Of a stretch of 29,863 nucleotides of DNA, positions 7,676-15,834 are shown in pieces; positions within the stretch are counted from its first letter, which is position 1; each line of letters opens with the position of its first letter. Both the position numbers and the translations under genes were made by a program. Source of the DNA: Parvularcula sp963922235 (lineage in GTDB: Bacteria; Pseudomonadota; Alphaproteobacteria; Caulobacterales; Parvularculaceae). The stretch is from contig CAWUIJ010000024.1 in the NCBI GenBank assembly GCA_963922235.1, positions 1 to 29,863 of the forward strand, given 5' to 3'. The notes under the pieces are model-generated. The model was not told where the DNA came from and did not search any database. It saw only the letters and a list, made by a program, of their open reading frames with translations.

Positions 7676-8622
7676 GCGACTGCTGCCTTCGCGGCTTTGT
7701 ATTCCTCAGCCAGCTGATTGACGTAGTCAGCGATTGGTCTGACTGATTTGACACTGCCAACGCCTTGTCCGGCGCCCCAAATGTCCTTCCAGACCTTTGC
7801 GGACGACTCGCCGCCAGACTTGAAGTTCATGGTTGAGAGATCGCCTTCAGGGATATTCTTCGGATCCATGCCAGCAGCTTCGATCGATGGGCCGAGATAG
7901 TTTCCGTGCACACCGGAGAAGTAGTTGGTGTACACGATATCTTCCATCGATCCTTCGACGATGCCGGTCTTGTAGGGATCAGGTGCGTTGGCTTCGTCCG
8001 TGGCGATAAACGCCGTGCCGATATAGCCTGCGTCTGCACCCATAGCCTGCGCCGCAAGAACGCCGCGTCCGGTCGACATTGATCCTGAGAGAAGGATCGG
8101 ACCGTCGAACCATTCCCGAACCTCCTCAACGAGAGCGAACGGGGAAAGCGTGCCGGCGTGACCGCCAGCGCCTGCGGCGACCAAGATCAGGCCGTCAGCA
8201 CCCTTCTCAACGGCCTTTTTAGCGAAGGTGTTGTTGATCACGTCGTGGAAGCAGATGCCGCCATAGCTTTGGGTGGCTTCGAAGACCTCTGGGCGAGCGC
8301 CGAGGGAGGTGATGGCGATCGGTACCTGGTGCTTCACCGTCACTTCGAGGTCGTGCATCAGCCGGTCATTGGAGCGGTGGACAATGTGGTTCACAGCGAA
8401 GGGCCTGCCGGCCTCTTTGATCTCGTCGAGCCACTCGGTGAGGGCTTCGGCTGGCCGTGCATTGAGGGCAGGGAACGAGCCGACGATGCCTGCTTCACAC
8501 TCCGCGCGAACCAGCTTGGGGCCGGAGACGATAAACATCGGCGCAGCCACAACGGGCAGGGCCATTGTCGACATCATCTCGTTGAAAAACGCGCGCGCTT
8601 CCTTTGGGCTTCTTTTTGCCAT
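7672..8622 (-). CDS. Nitronate monooxygenase family (2-nitropropane dioxygenase-like) flavoprotein
   Basis: A 316-residue FMN-dependent TIM-barrel protein. The N-terminal VVAAPMFIVSGPKL (24-37), the phosphate/flavin loop AAGAGGHAGT around 150, and LLSGSMSTGRGVLAAQAMGAD are characteristic of the nitronate monooxygenase/enoyl-reductase-like family, which oxidises alkyl nitronates or related substrates. The exact substrate cannot be read from sequence. AGGAGC lies about 9 bases before the ATG. It converges on the hybrid kinase gene (4-base overlap) and diverges from rplU across about 245 bases that hold no other gene. Confidence 0.82.
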   Translation of the reverse strand: MAKRSPKEARAFFNEMMSTMALPVVAAPMFIVSGPKLVRAECEAGIVGSFPALNARPAEALTEWLDEIKEAGRPFAVNHIVHRSNDRLMHDLEVTVKHQVPIAITSLGARPEVFEATQSYGGICFHDVINNTFAKKAVEKGADGLILVAAGAGGHAGTLSPFALVEEVREWFDGPILLSGSMSTGRGVLAAQAMGADAGYIGTAFIATDEANAPDPYKTGIVEGSMEDIVYTNYFSGVHGNYLGPSIEAAGMDPKNIPEGDLSTMNFKSGGESSAKVWKDIWGAGQGVGSVKSVRPIADYVNQLAEEYKAAKAAVA

Positions 8623-8867
8623 GGGTCAGAGCTCCTGATTGTTGGCTCTGTCCTCGTGGCTTTGGCTCCTTGGGGCAAGACCCAGAGCCCCTTGTGCGGC
8701 ATGGTGCCCGCGAGCTTGTGAACAGCATTTCTGATCTTCACGTGGCCCTCATCAGTATCTGTTGGATATTGACGAGATGGCGACTGTGAGCTAGCCGCCG
8801 CCCTTCACTGAGGCGCCAGAACCTCGGGTCAAAAAGGCAAGTTCATCAAACTTAGCGGAGCAAAGCT

Positions 8868-9179
8868 ATGAATTACGCAGTCATCAAGACTGGCGGCAAA
8901 CAGTACCGCGTGAAATCGGGCGACGTCATCAATGTCGAGAAGCTCGATGGCGAAGCTGGCGACACAGTGAAACTCGAAGAAGTCCTGATGCTAGGCGGCG
9001 ACGATGTGAAAGTCGGCGCTCCTCTCATCGAAGGTGCTTCCGTCGATGCTGAAATCGTTGAGCAAACACGCGCACCGAAGATCATTGTCTTCAAAAAGCG
9101 CCGTCGCCAGAACTACCGTCGTAAAAAGGGTCATCGCCAAGAGATGACGACCCTCAAGATCAACACCATCAACGCGTAA
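8868..9179 (+). CDS. rplU: 50S ribosomal protein L21
   Basis: A 103-residue L21, full length. The N-terminus MNYAVIKTGGKQYRV and the basic C-terminal stretch KKRRRQNYRRKKGHRQ are hallmarks of the family, which binds 23S rRNA in the large subunit. GGAG lies about 10 bases upstream of the ATG. It is first in the conserved cluster rplU-rpmA-GNAT-obgE. The promoter should lie in 8623-8867; a TTGACG at 8769-8774 is a possible -35 box, but no clear -10 follows. Confidence 0.97.
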   Translation: MNYAVIKTGGKQYRVKSGDVINVEKLDGEAGDTVKLEEVLMLGGDDVKVGAPLIEGASVDAEIVEQTRAPKIIVFKKRRRQNYRRKKGHRQEMTTLKINTINA

Positions 9180-9201
9180 CCCGCGCGAAGGAGCATTTGA
9201 G

Positions 9202-9468
9202 ATGGCACATAAAAAAGCAGGCGGCTCCTCGCGGAACGGTCGCGATTCTGAGTCCAAACGCCTTGGCGTGAAAAAATACGGCGGCGAAGCTGTCATTCCT
9301 GGCAACATCATCATCCGCCAGCGCGGCACGAAGGTGAAACCGGGCACAGGCGTCGGTCTTGGCAAAGACCACACCATCTTCGCGAAGATCGCAGGCCACG
9401 TGAAGTTCCGCACGACAACTGGCGACCGCAAGGTTGTCTCTGTCGAGCCGGCGAAAGCTGCAGAGTAA
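9202..9468 (+). CDS. rpmA: 50S ribosomal protein L27
   Basis: An 88-residue L27, whose N-terminal tail reaches the peptidyl-transferase centre. MAHKKAGGSSRNGRDSESKR is the conserved start, without the cleavable extension seen in Firmicutes, and GGNIIIRQRG-type and KFRTT elements follow. A GAAGGAG ribosome site precedes it, 22 bases after rplU. A short inverted repeat GCCGG-N7-CCGGC (9471-9487) after the stop could attenuate transcription into the GNAT and obgE genes. Confidence 0.97.
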   Translation: MAHKKAGGSSRNGRDSESKRLGVKKYGGEAVIPGNIIIRQRGTKVKPGTGVGLGKDHTIFAKIAGHVKFRTTTGDRKVVSVEPAKAAE

Positions 9469-9504
9469 CAGCCGGCCGTCGTCCGGCGGAAAGCCGAACG
9501 GGCC

Positions 9505-10032
9505 ATGCCGCATACGATCAGAACAGAGAATTTGGTTCTTCGACCAGCAGGCCTGCGCGGCGCGCGGGCCTTTTGGCATGAAGTGCGCGACTGGGATGTC
9601 ATGCGCCGAACGAGCGCTTGGCCCTATCCGCTGTCTTATGCCCAGTGCACCTTCATGATGCGAAAGGTCTGGGATGAAGCGCAAGGCGCCCACGTCTTTT
9701 TCATTGTTCATGACAGTGTACCGACGGGATCGATCGGCCTCCACTGTGATGGGGAGGGTTCGTACTGGATTGGCTATATGCTTGGCCGGCAGCATTGGGG
9801 CCGGGGTTTTGCAAGTGAGGCTGTGGCCGGTATGCTGAAGTTTGGGTTTGGTCCTCTTAGGGCCGAGCATATCTGGGCTCATGTGGCGGTTGATAATCCT
9901 GGCTCGATCAGAGTTCTGCGCAAGCAAGGTTTTGTGCAAAGGCCGGGTTATGATTGGTCATTCTCGCGCGCGCATCAGGCAGATATCAGGTGCCTGACTT
10001 TTGATCTAACACGGACGGAGTTTCGGCCATGA
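9505..10032 (+). CDS. GNAT family N-acetyltransferase (RimJ/RimL-like)
   Basis: A 175-residue acetyl-CoA-dependent acyltransferase. The N-terminal TENLVLRPAGLRGARAFW resembles RimJ/RimL ribosomal-protein acetyltransferases. GRQHWGRGFASEAV around 94-107 is the acetyl-CoA pyrophosphate loop (R/QxxGxG/A), and VDNPGSIRVLRKQGF is the usual Asn/Tyr-side helix. The substrate is unknown. It overlaps the obgE start by four bases (ATGA), so translation is coupled. A GNAT gene between rpmA and obgE recurs in alphaproteobacteria, which supports a role connected to ribosomes, but this is inference. Confidence 0.85.
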   Translation: MPHTIRTENLVLRPAGLRGARAFWHEVRDWDVMRRTSAWPYPLSYAQCTFMMRKVWDEAQGAHVFFIVHDSVPTGSIGLHCDGEGSYWIGYMLGRQHWGRGFASEAVAGMLKFGFGPLRAEHIWAHVAVDNPGSIRVLRKQGFVQRPGYDWSFSRAHQADIRCLTFDLTRTEFRP

Positions 10033-11075
10033 AATTCCTTGATCGGACAAAAATCTACGTGAAGGCGGGAGATGGCGGTAACGGTGCCGCCAGTTTCCGT
10101 CGCGAGAAGTACATTGAGTTTGGTGGCCCTGATGGCGGCGATGGTGGGCGCGGCGGACATGTGATCGCGCGGGCCACCGACAGTCTCAACACCTTGATCG
10201 ACTATCGCTATCAGCAGCACTTCAAGGCACAGAACGGCAAAGGCGGGGCGGGCCGCCAGCGCACCGGTGCGGGCGGTGATGACATCGTCGTCGATGTCCC
10301 AACGGGTACGGAGATCTATGAAGAAGACGAGGAAACGCTGATCGCTGATCTTGATCATCCTGGCGCTGAGGTTCTTCTTGTGAAGGGCGGCAATGGCGGT
10401 TTCGGCAATCTTCGCTTTAAAACGTCAACGAACCAGGCCCCAGACCGAGCCAATCCTGGCCATCCCGGTGAAGAGCGCACGGTTTGGCTCCGGCTGAAGC
10501 TGCTTGCGGATGCTGGGCTTGTGGGTTTGCCCAACGCGGGTAAGTCGACATTCCTCTCCGTTGTCTCTGCTGCTAAGCCAAAGATCGCAGATTATCCGTT
10601 TACGACCCTTGTGCCGCAACTGGGTGTTGTGCGCCTCGGTCCCGGCCAGAGCTTCGTCTTGGCTGATATTCCCGGCTTGATCGAGGGGGCTCATCAGGGA
10701 GCAGGGATCGGCGATCGGTTTCTCGGTCATGTGGAACGTTGCGCTGTCTTGATCCACCTGATCGATGGGGGATCAGACGATCCGGTGGCGGACTACAAGA
10801 CCATCCGCGGAGAGCTCGAGGCCTATGGCCATGGCCTCGAAGACAAGCCTGAAATCGTTGTTCTCTCGAAATCTGATACGGTGGATGCCGACGTGATTGA
10901 AGCGCACCGCTCTGACCTCGCTGTAGCAACGGGTAAAGACGTATCGGTCATTTCGGCGGTGACGGGAGCAGGCATGCCGCCCGTGCAAACCAAGGCATGG
11001 GACGAGGTGGCATTGCTTCGCAAAGCCGAGATCGATGCCAAATCACCTGACGCTGACGATGGTTGGGCGCCTTAA
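10029..11075 (+). CDS. obgE: GTPase ObgE/CgtA
   Basis: A 348-residue essential Obg GTPase that works in 50S assembly and stress control. The glycine-rich Obg fold occupies residues 1-158 (GGDGGRGG, KGGNGGFGN). The G domain has G1 GLPNAGKS (166-173), switch II DIPG (213-216) and G4 SKSD (280-283), where Ser replaces the usual Asn, as in several alphaproteobacterial homologues to my recollection. The short acidic C-terminus ends in DADDGWAP. It is coupled to the upstream GNAT gene by an ATGA overlap, and its last four bases overlap the convergent NDUFA9-like gene. Confidence 0.95.
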   Translation: MKFLDRTKIYVKAGDGGNGAASFRREKYIEFGGPDGGDGGRGGHVIARATDSLNTLIDYRYQQHFKAQNGKGGAGRQRTGAGGDDIVVDVPTGTEIYEEDEETLIADLDHPGAEVLLVKGGNGGFGNLRFKTSTNQAPDRANPGHPGEERTVWLRLKLLADAGLVGLPNAGKSTFLSVVSAAKPKIADYPFTTLVPQLGVVRLGPGQSFVLADIPGLIEGAHQGAGIGDRFLGHVERCAVLIHLIDGGSDDPVADYKTIRGELEAYGHGLEDKPEIVVLSKSDTVDADVIEAHRSDLAVATGKDVSVISAVTGAGMPPVQTKAWDEVALLRKAEIDAKSPDADDGWAP

Positions 11076-12037
11076 ACAGGCACTTCCGGAGAAAACTGCC
11101 CCTGTTTGCGGTACCTAAAGAGGTAGCTTGGCAGCACTGCATCCATTGTCTCGGGCGTGATGCCGAGGTCTGCGAACGTCTTCACGCCGCTTTCTGATAC
11201 CACATTGTCCGTCTTCAGAAGTTTGACCTGATCGGCGGTGATGGGCCCCTCGACAAAGGGCAGCATGCTCGCTGTGTCGCCAGCCGCGCCCATCATTGAT
11301 GCGATAGGAAATGGCAGAGGCACCAAGAGGCGCGACCGCCCAATGATCTTCAGCATCAGCTGGAGGAGCTCTTTGAAGCTCATCACTTCAGGCCCGCCCA
11401 GTTCGTAGGTTTCTCCGCGGCCTTCACCGGTTTCGATCAGCTGCACGATCGCATCGGCAATATCATCCACATAGACGGGCTGGAATTTGGTCTTCCCGCC
11501 ACCGATCAATGGCAGAGCAGGGGCGATCCGCGCCATGGCTGCGAAGCGATTGAAAAAATCATCCTGCGGACCAAACACGATCGATGGCCGGATCACTGTC
11601 GCCGTGGGGACGTGGGTAAGCGCGGCTTGCTCGCCTTCAGCTTTCGTCCGCGCATAGATGCTGTCGCTTTCGGCATCAGCTCCGATGGCGGAGACGTGGA
11701 TCAGGTCTTCGATGCCCACGCGCGCCGCCTCCTGCGCGATGTTTTGAGCACCAAGCGTTTGGACGCCTTCGAAAGTGTTTTTCCCCACAGGCGCCAGGAT
11801 GCCCACCAAATTGACTGCGGCATCCGCGCCCGCCAGGGCATCAGAAACCGACGTGCGGAACCGGACATTGGCTTGGAAGATCTGCACCTGGCCGACGGCA
11901 CCCATCGGGTTCAGAAAGTTGGCCTCCATGGGGTGCCGCACGGCCGCCCGAACCCGGTGGCCCTTTTTGCAAAGCTCACGCACCACATGGCGGCCTAGAA
12001 AACCCGACGCACCGAACACTGTAACCAACTTCGACAT
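11072..12037 (-). CDS. NDUFA9-like NAD(P)-binding protein (complex I-associated, atypical SDR)
   Basis: A 321-residue Rossmann protein of the extended/atypical SDR family. VTVFGASGFLGRHVVREL (about 5-22) is the GxxGxxG dinucleotide site, with a YARTKAEGE (YxxxK) segment near residue 135 and VIRPSIVFGPQDDFFNRF after it, typical of the mitochondrial complex I NDUFA9 group. Alphaproteobacterial homologues are annotated as complex I NDUFA9 subunit family, and a structural or redox role is assumed. The ATG at 12037 has GGAG about 9 bases upstream; a TTG-initiated extension to 12058 is less likely. The gene ends convergently on obgE. Confidence 0.82.
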   Translation of the reverse strand: MSKLVTVFGASGFLGRHVVRELCKKGHRVRAAVRHPMEANFLNPMGAVGQVQIFQANVRFRTSVSDALAGADAAVNLVGILAPVGKNTFEGVQTLGAQNIAQEAARVGIEDLIHVSAIGADAESDSIYARTKAEGEQAALTHVPTATVIRPSIVFGPQDDFFNRFAAMARIAPALPLIGGGKTKFQPVYVDDIADAIVQLIETGEGRGETYELGGPEVMSFKELLQLMLKIIGRSRLLVPLPFPIASMMGAAGDTASMLPFVEGPITADQVKLLKTDNVVSESGVKTFADLGITPETMDAVLPSYLFRYRKQGQFSPEVPV

Positions 12038-12136
12038 GCGATCTGACTCCAGCAGCAACCCTAGCCCGATAGGCCAGCCCGTCTGATTTGGGTAGACCCA
12101 GCGCGACAGACTTCTTGACGCTCTGCCCGCGAAACC

Positions 12137-13816
12137 CTATCCGCTTCGTTCCACTTGCCCAGGTGGCGGAATTGGTAGACGCGCCAGCTTCAGGTGCTGG
12201 TGTCCGTATGGACGTGGAGGTTCGAGTCCTCTTCTGGGCACCAACCCTAAATTTTGGGTGCAGAGGTCTTCTAAAGCTTTGAACGGTAACGCTAAATCGT
12301 GGTTTGAGAAGCCGTGTTCTTTATCGTATTGAAGGGCGTTGGGCAGGGCCAGCCGCAGGAGGACCCGTCTTTGTGCGAACGATCCTTGCTCCCAGATTCT
12401 CCAAGGTTTTCCAAGGAACTCCATCGCCGTGCCGAAGGCCTGATCGAAGGATTTGAGCGGTTTGAGGGCAGTTTGGCTTTGCTCGGTCAGGACCGCCTTG
12501 CGAAGCTCAAGCTTCTTGATTTCGCCCTCATACGCCGTGATCAAGGCATCGCTTTGCGTGCCGATGACGCGCTCCACGAGGTTGCTGATCTTCCGCTCAA
12601 TGCCGCTCAGCTCTTGCCGGAGTTCCTGGCGCCGGATGGTCTCATTGCTGGCGCGGGCGTTCCAGATATCGGCGAACATGGCCTTGGCTGCACGGAAGAG
12701 CGCAGGCGCGGGCTGCATCCGCCGGATGAGCGCGGCGAAGTCGCCCTCAATGCTCTCTTTACGGATGGATTTGTTTTTGAAGGTGCAGCCGTCGGTTTGG
12801 CAGGTGTAATAGCCATAGTGGCGGCTTCGCCCCTTTGACCAGCTTGAGGTGTAGGCGTTGCCGCAATGCGCGCAGGCCACATAGTTCCGAAGCGGGAAGT
12901 CTTCGCGGATATCGCTTCGGGCCGTGATGTTCTTGCGCCCTTCCAAGCGCTCTTGAATGGCGTGCCATATTTCAAGACTGATGAGGGCTTCATGCTTGCC
13001 CTTCAGCATCTCCACCCCCCAGTTCGGATAATGGATGTACCCGGCGTAAATGGGGCGTTTTAAGATATCGGTCGCCATTTGGCGGCGGACGCTGCCGGTG
13101 CGGGTTTTGACGATCGAGGGGTACCCACCCAAGAACCGCGCGACTTCCGCGGCGGTCTCAAACCGGCCGCAAGCGTAGCCCTCAAGCGCTTCGCGAATGA
13201 TCGAGGCTTCGGGCTCTTTTGGGGTTAGAATACGCCCATGCTCGGCCTGTTTTTGATAGACATAGCCCACGGGGTGGCGTTGGCAGTAATACCCCGCCAT
13301 CGTCCGGGCCCGCATCTTTTGGATGACTTGGCGGCGGTTTTGGCGGCGCTCAAGCTCGCCCTGGGCGGCCAAGATCGTCTCAATAAACCGGCCCTCCGGC
13401 GTGTCTTCAAACTTGAAGTTCAGGCACTCAACACTCGCCCCGCGGAGAGTCAGCGCCTCCCGCAGCTTGAGGTGAAACGCCGTATCCCGTGCGAAGCGTT
13501 TGAGGTCATCGAAGATCACCACGAATTGCTCAAGCGGGTTGGCATCAAGATATCTTAAGAGCGCGACCATGCCGGGGCGGGCCATGAAGTCGCCGCCGCC
13601 GGAGGCATCGTCTGGAAAGACGCCCGCCATCTCATAGCCCTGATCATTGGCATACTGACGGCAACGAAGCTCTTGAGAGTCCAGGCCGTGCCCATGCGTC
13701 TTCTGCTTTGTGCTGGATACCCGGCAGTAAAGGAGGGCCTTGCGCTGCGGCTTCGGGCTTGGATCAGTTACATCGGCGGCGGTGTTGGTCTCAGTTTTGC
13801 TTATGGTTTTGCTCAT
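12137..13816 (-). CDS. Large serine recombinase (site-specific integrase of the element)
   Basis: A 559-residue recombinase. The N-terminal resolvase domain carries the catalytic serine in YCRVSS (about 30-35), DSQELRCRQYA, the DDLKRFARD segment and an arginine-rich end. A recombinase domain (GYVYQKQAEHGRILTPKEPEASIIREALEGY region) and a zinc ribbon follow (CAHCGNAY plus CQTDGC), then a coiled coil. AAGGAGG lies 5 bases before the ATG. The last 33 or so codons are the antisense of tRNA-Leu plus host DNA, with the TAG at 12137-12139, so the C-terminus depends on the integration site. It probably catalyses integration and excision at this tRNA. Confidence 0.9.
   Translation of the reverse strand: MSKTISKTETNTAADVTDPSPKPQRKALLYCRVSSTKQKTHGHGLDSQELRCRQYANDQGYEMAGVFPDDASGGGDFMARPGMVALLRYLDANPLEQFVVIFDDLKRFARDTAFHLKLREALTLRGASVECLNFKFEDTPEGRFIETILAAQGELERRQNRRQVIQKMRARTMAGYYCQRHPVGYVYQKQAEHGRILTPKEPEASIIREALEGYACGRFETAAEVARFLGGYPSIVKTRTGSVRRQMATDILKRPIYAGYIHYPNWGVEMLKGKHEALISLEIWHAIQERLEGRKNITARSDIREDFPLRNYVACAHCGNAYTSSWSKGRSRHYGYYTCQTDGCTFKNKSIRKESIEGDFAALIRRMQPAPALFRAAKAMFADIWNARASNETIRRQELRQELSGIERKISNLVERVIGTQSDALITAYEGEIKKLELRKAVLTEQSQTALKPLKSFDQAFGTAMEFLGKPWRIWEQGSFAQRRVLLRLALPNALQYDKEHGFSNHDLALPFKALEDLCTQNLGLVPRRGLEPPRPYGHQHLKLARLPIPPPGQVERSG
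12157..12243 (+). tRNA. tRNA-Leu (anticodon CAG)
   Basis: A full cloverleaf with encoded CCA (12241-12243). The acceptor stem is GCCCAGG/TCTGGGC. The anticodon stem-loop is CCAGC-TTCAGGT-GCTGG, so the anticodon is CAG. A long class II variable arm (GTCC/GGAC) and T-arm GGAGG-TTCGAGT-CCTCT follow. The 3' end is the apparent integration site of the element to the right. An imperfect palindrome ACCCTAAATTTTGGGT lies directly after the CCA. The whole gene is also read antisense as the C-terminal codons of the recombinase. Confidence 0.95.
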
Positions 13817-13874
13817 GGTTGGCCTCCTTTCTGGTTGGGCGTGTTTATCTCCGGCGGCTGGTCTTGTGTGGCGG

Positions 13875-14249
13875 CTAATTCAGTTTTGCGCTGTCCTCTC
13901 CGATCAAAAGCGAGGTCAGATCAATGGCTTCCTGATCAGCTCCGTTTTCGTCGTGGGAGCCGTCCAAGGATACCACAGGCTGGGGCTGGCCAGCGCCGCA
14001 GTTCCCGGCGTTTCTATCGTGTCCACAGCTTTGTTGCGTAGTGTGTTGGCCAGTGTTTTGAACCGGGTGGATGCCAAAGCCAAGATCCACACACTGCACC
14101 ATGATTTGCCAAAGCACGGCCAAAACCTCCCTGGCCTGATCATCAGTGAGATCGAGATCAGCCACGTGCGCGGCGTAGCGCTCATAATCAAAAGTGATGG
14201 TGGTGCGGGCCTTGGTGGCCTTTGGGGTTTTGGTGGTCTTGTCGGTCAT
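13875..14249 (-). CDS. Small conserved-looking protein upstream of the recombinase
   Basis: 124 residues. The basic, Thr/Lys-rich N-terminus (MTDKTTKTPKATKARTT) is followed by a helical segment ending in VLWQIMVQCVDLGFGIHPVQ and a polar, Asn/Asp-rich tail. I recall similar short proteins beside recombinases in other alphaproteobacterial elements, but assign no function; an excision or recombination-directionality role is only a guess. It precedes the recombinase by 58 bases on the same strand, so the two are probably one operon. No strong ribosome site is visible before the ATG. Confidence 0.65.
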   Translation of the reverse strand: MTDKTTKTPKATKARTTITFDYERYAAHVADLDLTDDQAREVLAVLWQIMVQCVDLGFGIHPVQNTGQHTTQQSCGHDRNAGNCGAGQPQPVVSLDGSHDENGADQEAIDLTSLLIGEDSAKLN

Positions 14250-14432
14250 GGCGGGGTGTCAGTCGGGGGCTGTTTTGGGAAGCCTTAAGTTCGGCTTCAT
14301 TGAAATATAAATCAGTACACATATCTTATGATTGAAGATGCTCAGAGTCAAGAACAAAAGTAGAACATATTGACAGCTCCCTACCACTGCATGTCATAGG
14401 GTACGACCACCAATTCCAGGCCTTGGGCGGGA

Positions 14433-15137
14433 TTAGAGCGGATGATCTTCGAGGTGGTCGATGAGCTCAAGCAGCAAAGTGCCAAGGGCGCGTGGCTCTT
14501 CAGATTCGATGTCAAAGGTGCCGTCTTTGTTCAGGGGAGTTTCATGCAGTGCGGTGATCAGCACATGGTTGTGGAGCACTCGAAGCTCCATGAGCCCGGC
14601 TTGATCCGCCCCACGCTCGCGGCCCCAGCGCATATCGCCATAAAAGATCCGCACGCTGTCTGCGATCATCAAAAGCCGAAGGGTTTCTTCCAAGCCAAAT
14701 GATGGAAGAAGCGGGCATTTCCGGCATTGGCGGGTTTTGCGCTTCCCGCTCGTAAAATTATTCCAGCACGTGGGATGGTCAAAGCAGCGCCCTAAGAGAA
14801 GATATTGCCGCTTGGCGAGCCGATCTTGCGAGGCCTGCACGGTAAGATCGACGTTAAGTGCGCCCACCGGGTGCCAGCGCGCGAACGCGGGCCGGATAAG
14901 CCGGGCCCGAAGATCATGATACGTTGCGCGCACCGTCTTTGTGCTGACGCCCACACGCTTGGCGCAGTCCGGGATCGGCTCTTGTAGGCAGAACCCTTCG
15001 ACCATGCCGCGCGTTACCTCATAGGGCAGCTTCGAGTTCCGCTTAAGCGGCATGGGAAGCGGCTCATTGTCTGGGTTCTTCTCGTCATGATCCTTGGCGT
15101 CATGATCCTTGGCGCCTTGATCTCCGGGCTCACGCAT
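14433..15137 (-). CDS. HTH and zinc-ribbon-like protein, putative regulator
   Basis: A 234-residue protein I do not recognise by name. After a charged N-terminus with a duplicated AKDHD segment there is a helix-turn-helix (about 54-77, DCAKRVGVSTKTVRATY), then four cysteines in the pattern C118-x5-C124-x13-C138-x2-C141, suggesting a zinc-binding knuckle. A helical region with several Trp/Arg residues and an acidic C-terminus follow. It is divergent from the 15362 gene across about 225 bases. The position suggests a regulator of the element's transfer or integration genes, but a replication role is possible. The start is uncertain; AGGA lies 13 bases before the ATG. Confidence 0.6.
   Translation of the reverse strand: MREPGDQGAKDHDAKDHDEKNPDNEPLPMPLKRNSKLPYEVTRGMVEGFCLQEPIPDCAKRVGVSTKTVRATYHDLRARLIRPAFARWHPVGALNVDLTVQASQDRLAKRQYLLLGRCFDHPTCWNNFTSGKRKTRQCRKCPLLPSFGLEETLRLLMIADSVRIFYGDMRWGRERGADQAGLMELRVLHNHVLITALHETPLNKDGTFDIESEEPRALGTLLLELIDHLEDHPL
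15083..15114. repeat. 15-bp tandem duplication inside the HTH gene
   Basis: The unit CGTCATGATCCTTGG occurs twice in direct succession (15083-15097 and 15098-15112), followed by CG as a partial third copy. It encodes the repeated AKDHD residues of the N-terminus and keeps the frame, so it looks like recent slippage in an unconstrained region. Confidence 0.8.
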
Positions 15138-15361
15138 CTCGGCTCAATTTTCCTATCATGATAAATCAATGGCTTAGGGCACAGGATCCGCCCTCTGCTT
15201 CCTTCCTAACGTAGAGTGGGCCGAAGCGCTCTGGTCTCTGCTTGACCGCTCTGCCATCCTAAAAAGGAGAAGTGTCTCCCTCCGTACACGCTTTTGATGC
15301 CGGGACTCCGTTCCGCATCGCATGCGCGGATTTGGCCAACGGGATAGAGGAGAGACACGCC

Positions 15362-15781
15362 ATGAAGTATTACACCCAAGATCCGGGCTTCCGGATTGTC
15401 GCCTTGCGCGATCATCAGCTGAAAGATCGCATGATATACAGACGCCTTTGGGCGGATGCGATGCGTCTTGATCCAGTGATCGGCTCACGCCGCAAATGGC
15501 GGGCCGAAGCCGAGAAGCTCGATTGGCTTGATGGGTGCTTCCTTTTTGAGGATGGGAGCCCGTATCGGCTTACCCGCCCGGCCTTTGAGGTCTTTGATCT
15601 TAGCAATCGTTGGTGGAGCACGTATCGCCAAGCCGATGCGACGGGCAGGCGGCCCAAGCATCACGTCCGCGCTTGGGAAAAACTCCGCCGCACGCATCTC
15701 ATTATCGAAGTCTGGCGGATCGAAGGCACGTACCCCGATCATCGCCCAAACCCGCCCGGCGAGCATCGATATCGCCGTTAG
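15362..15781 (+). CDS. Conserved-looking hypothetical protein upstream of the coupling protein
   Basis: 139 residues, basic and rich in Trp and Arg (MKYYTQDPGFRIVALRDHQL at the start, then RRKWRAEAEKLDWLDG and RTHLIIEVWRIEGTYPDH). No domain is recognised and there is no signal or membrane segment. AGGAG lies 9 bases before this ATG, which is why it is preferred to the longer frame from 15272. The stop is 53 bases before the coupling protein gene, so they probably share a transcript. A transfer-accessory role is inferred from position only. Confidence 0.6.
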   Translation: MKYYTQDPGFRIVALRDHQLKDRMIYRRLWADAMRLDPVIGSRRKWRAEAEKLDWLDGCFLFEDGSPYRLTRPAFEVFDLSNRWWSTYRQADATGRRPKHHVRAWEKLRRTHLIIEVWRIEGTYPDHRPNPPGEHRYRR

Positions 15782-15834
15782 CCTGGCCTGAGGCCGGCCA
15801 ATCCAGACCGGCCATCGAAGCCGGAGACAGCATC

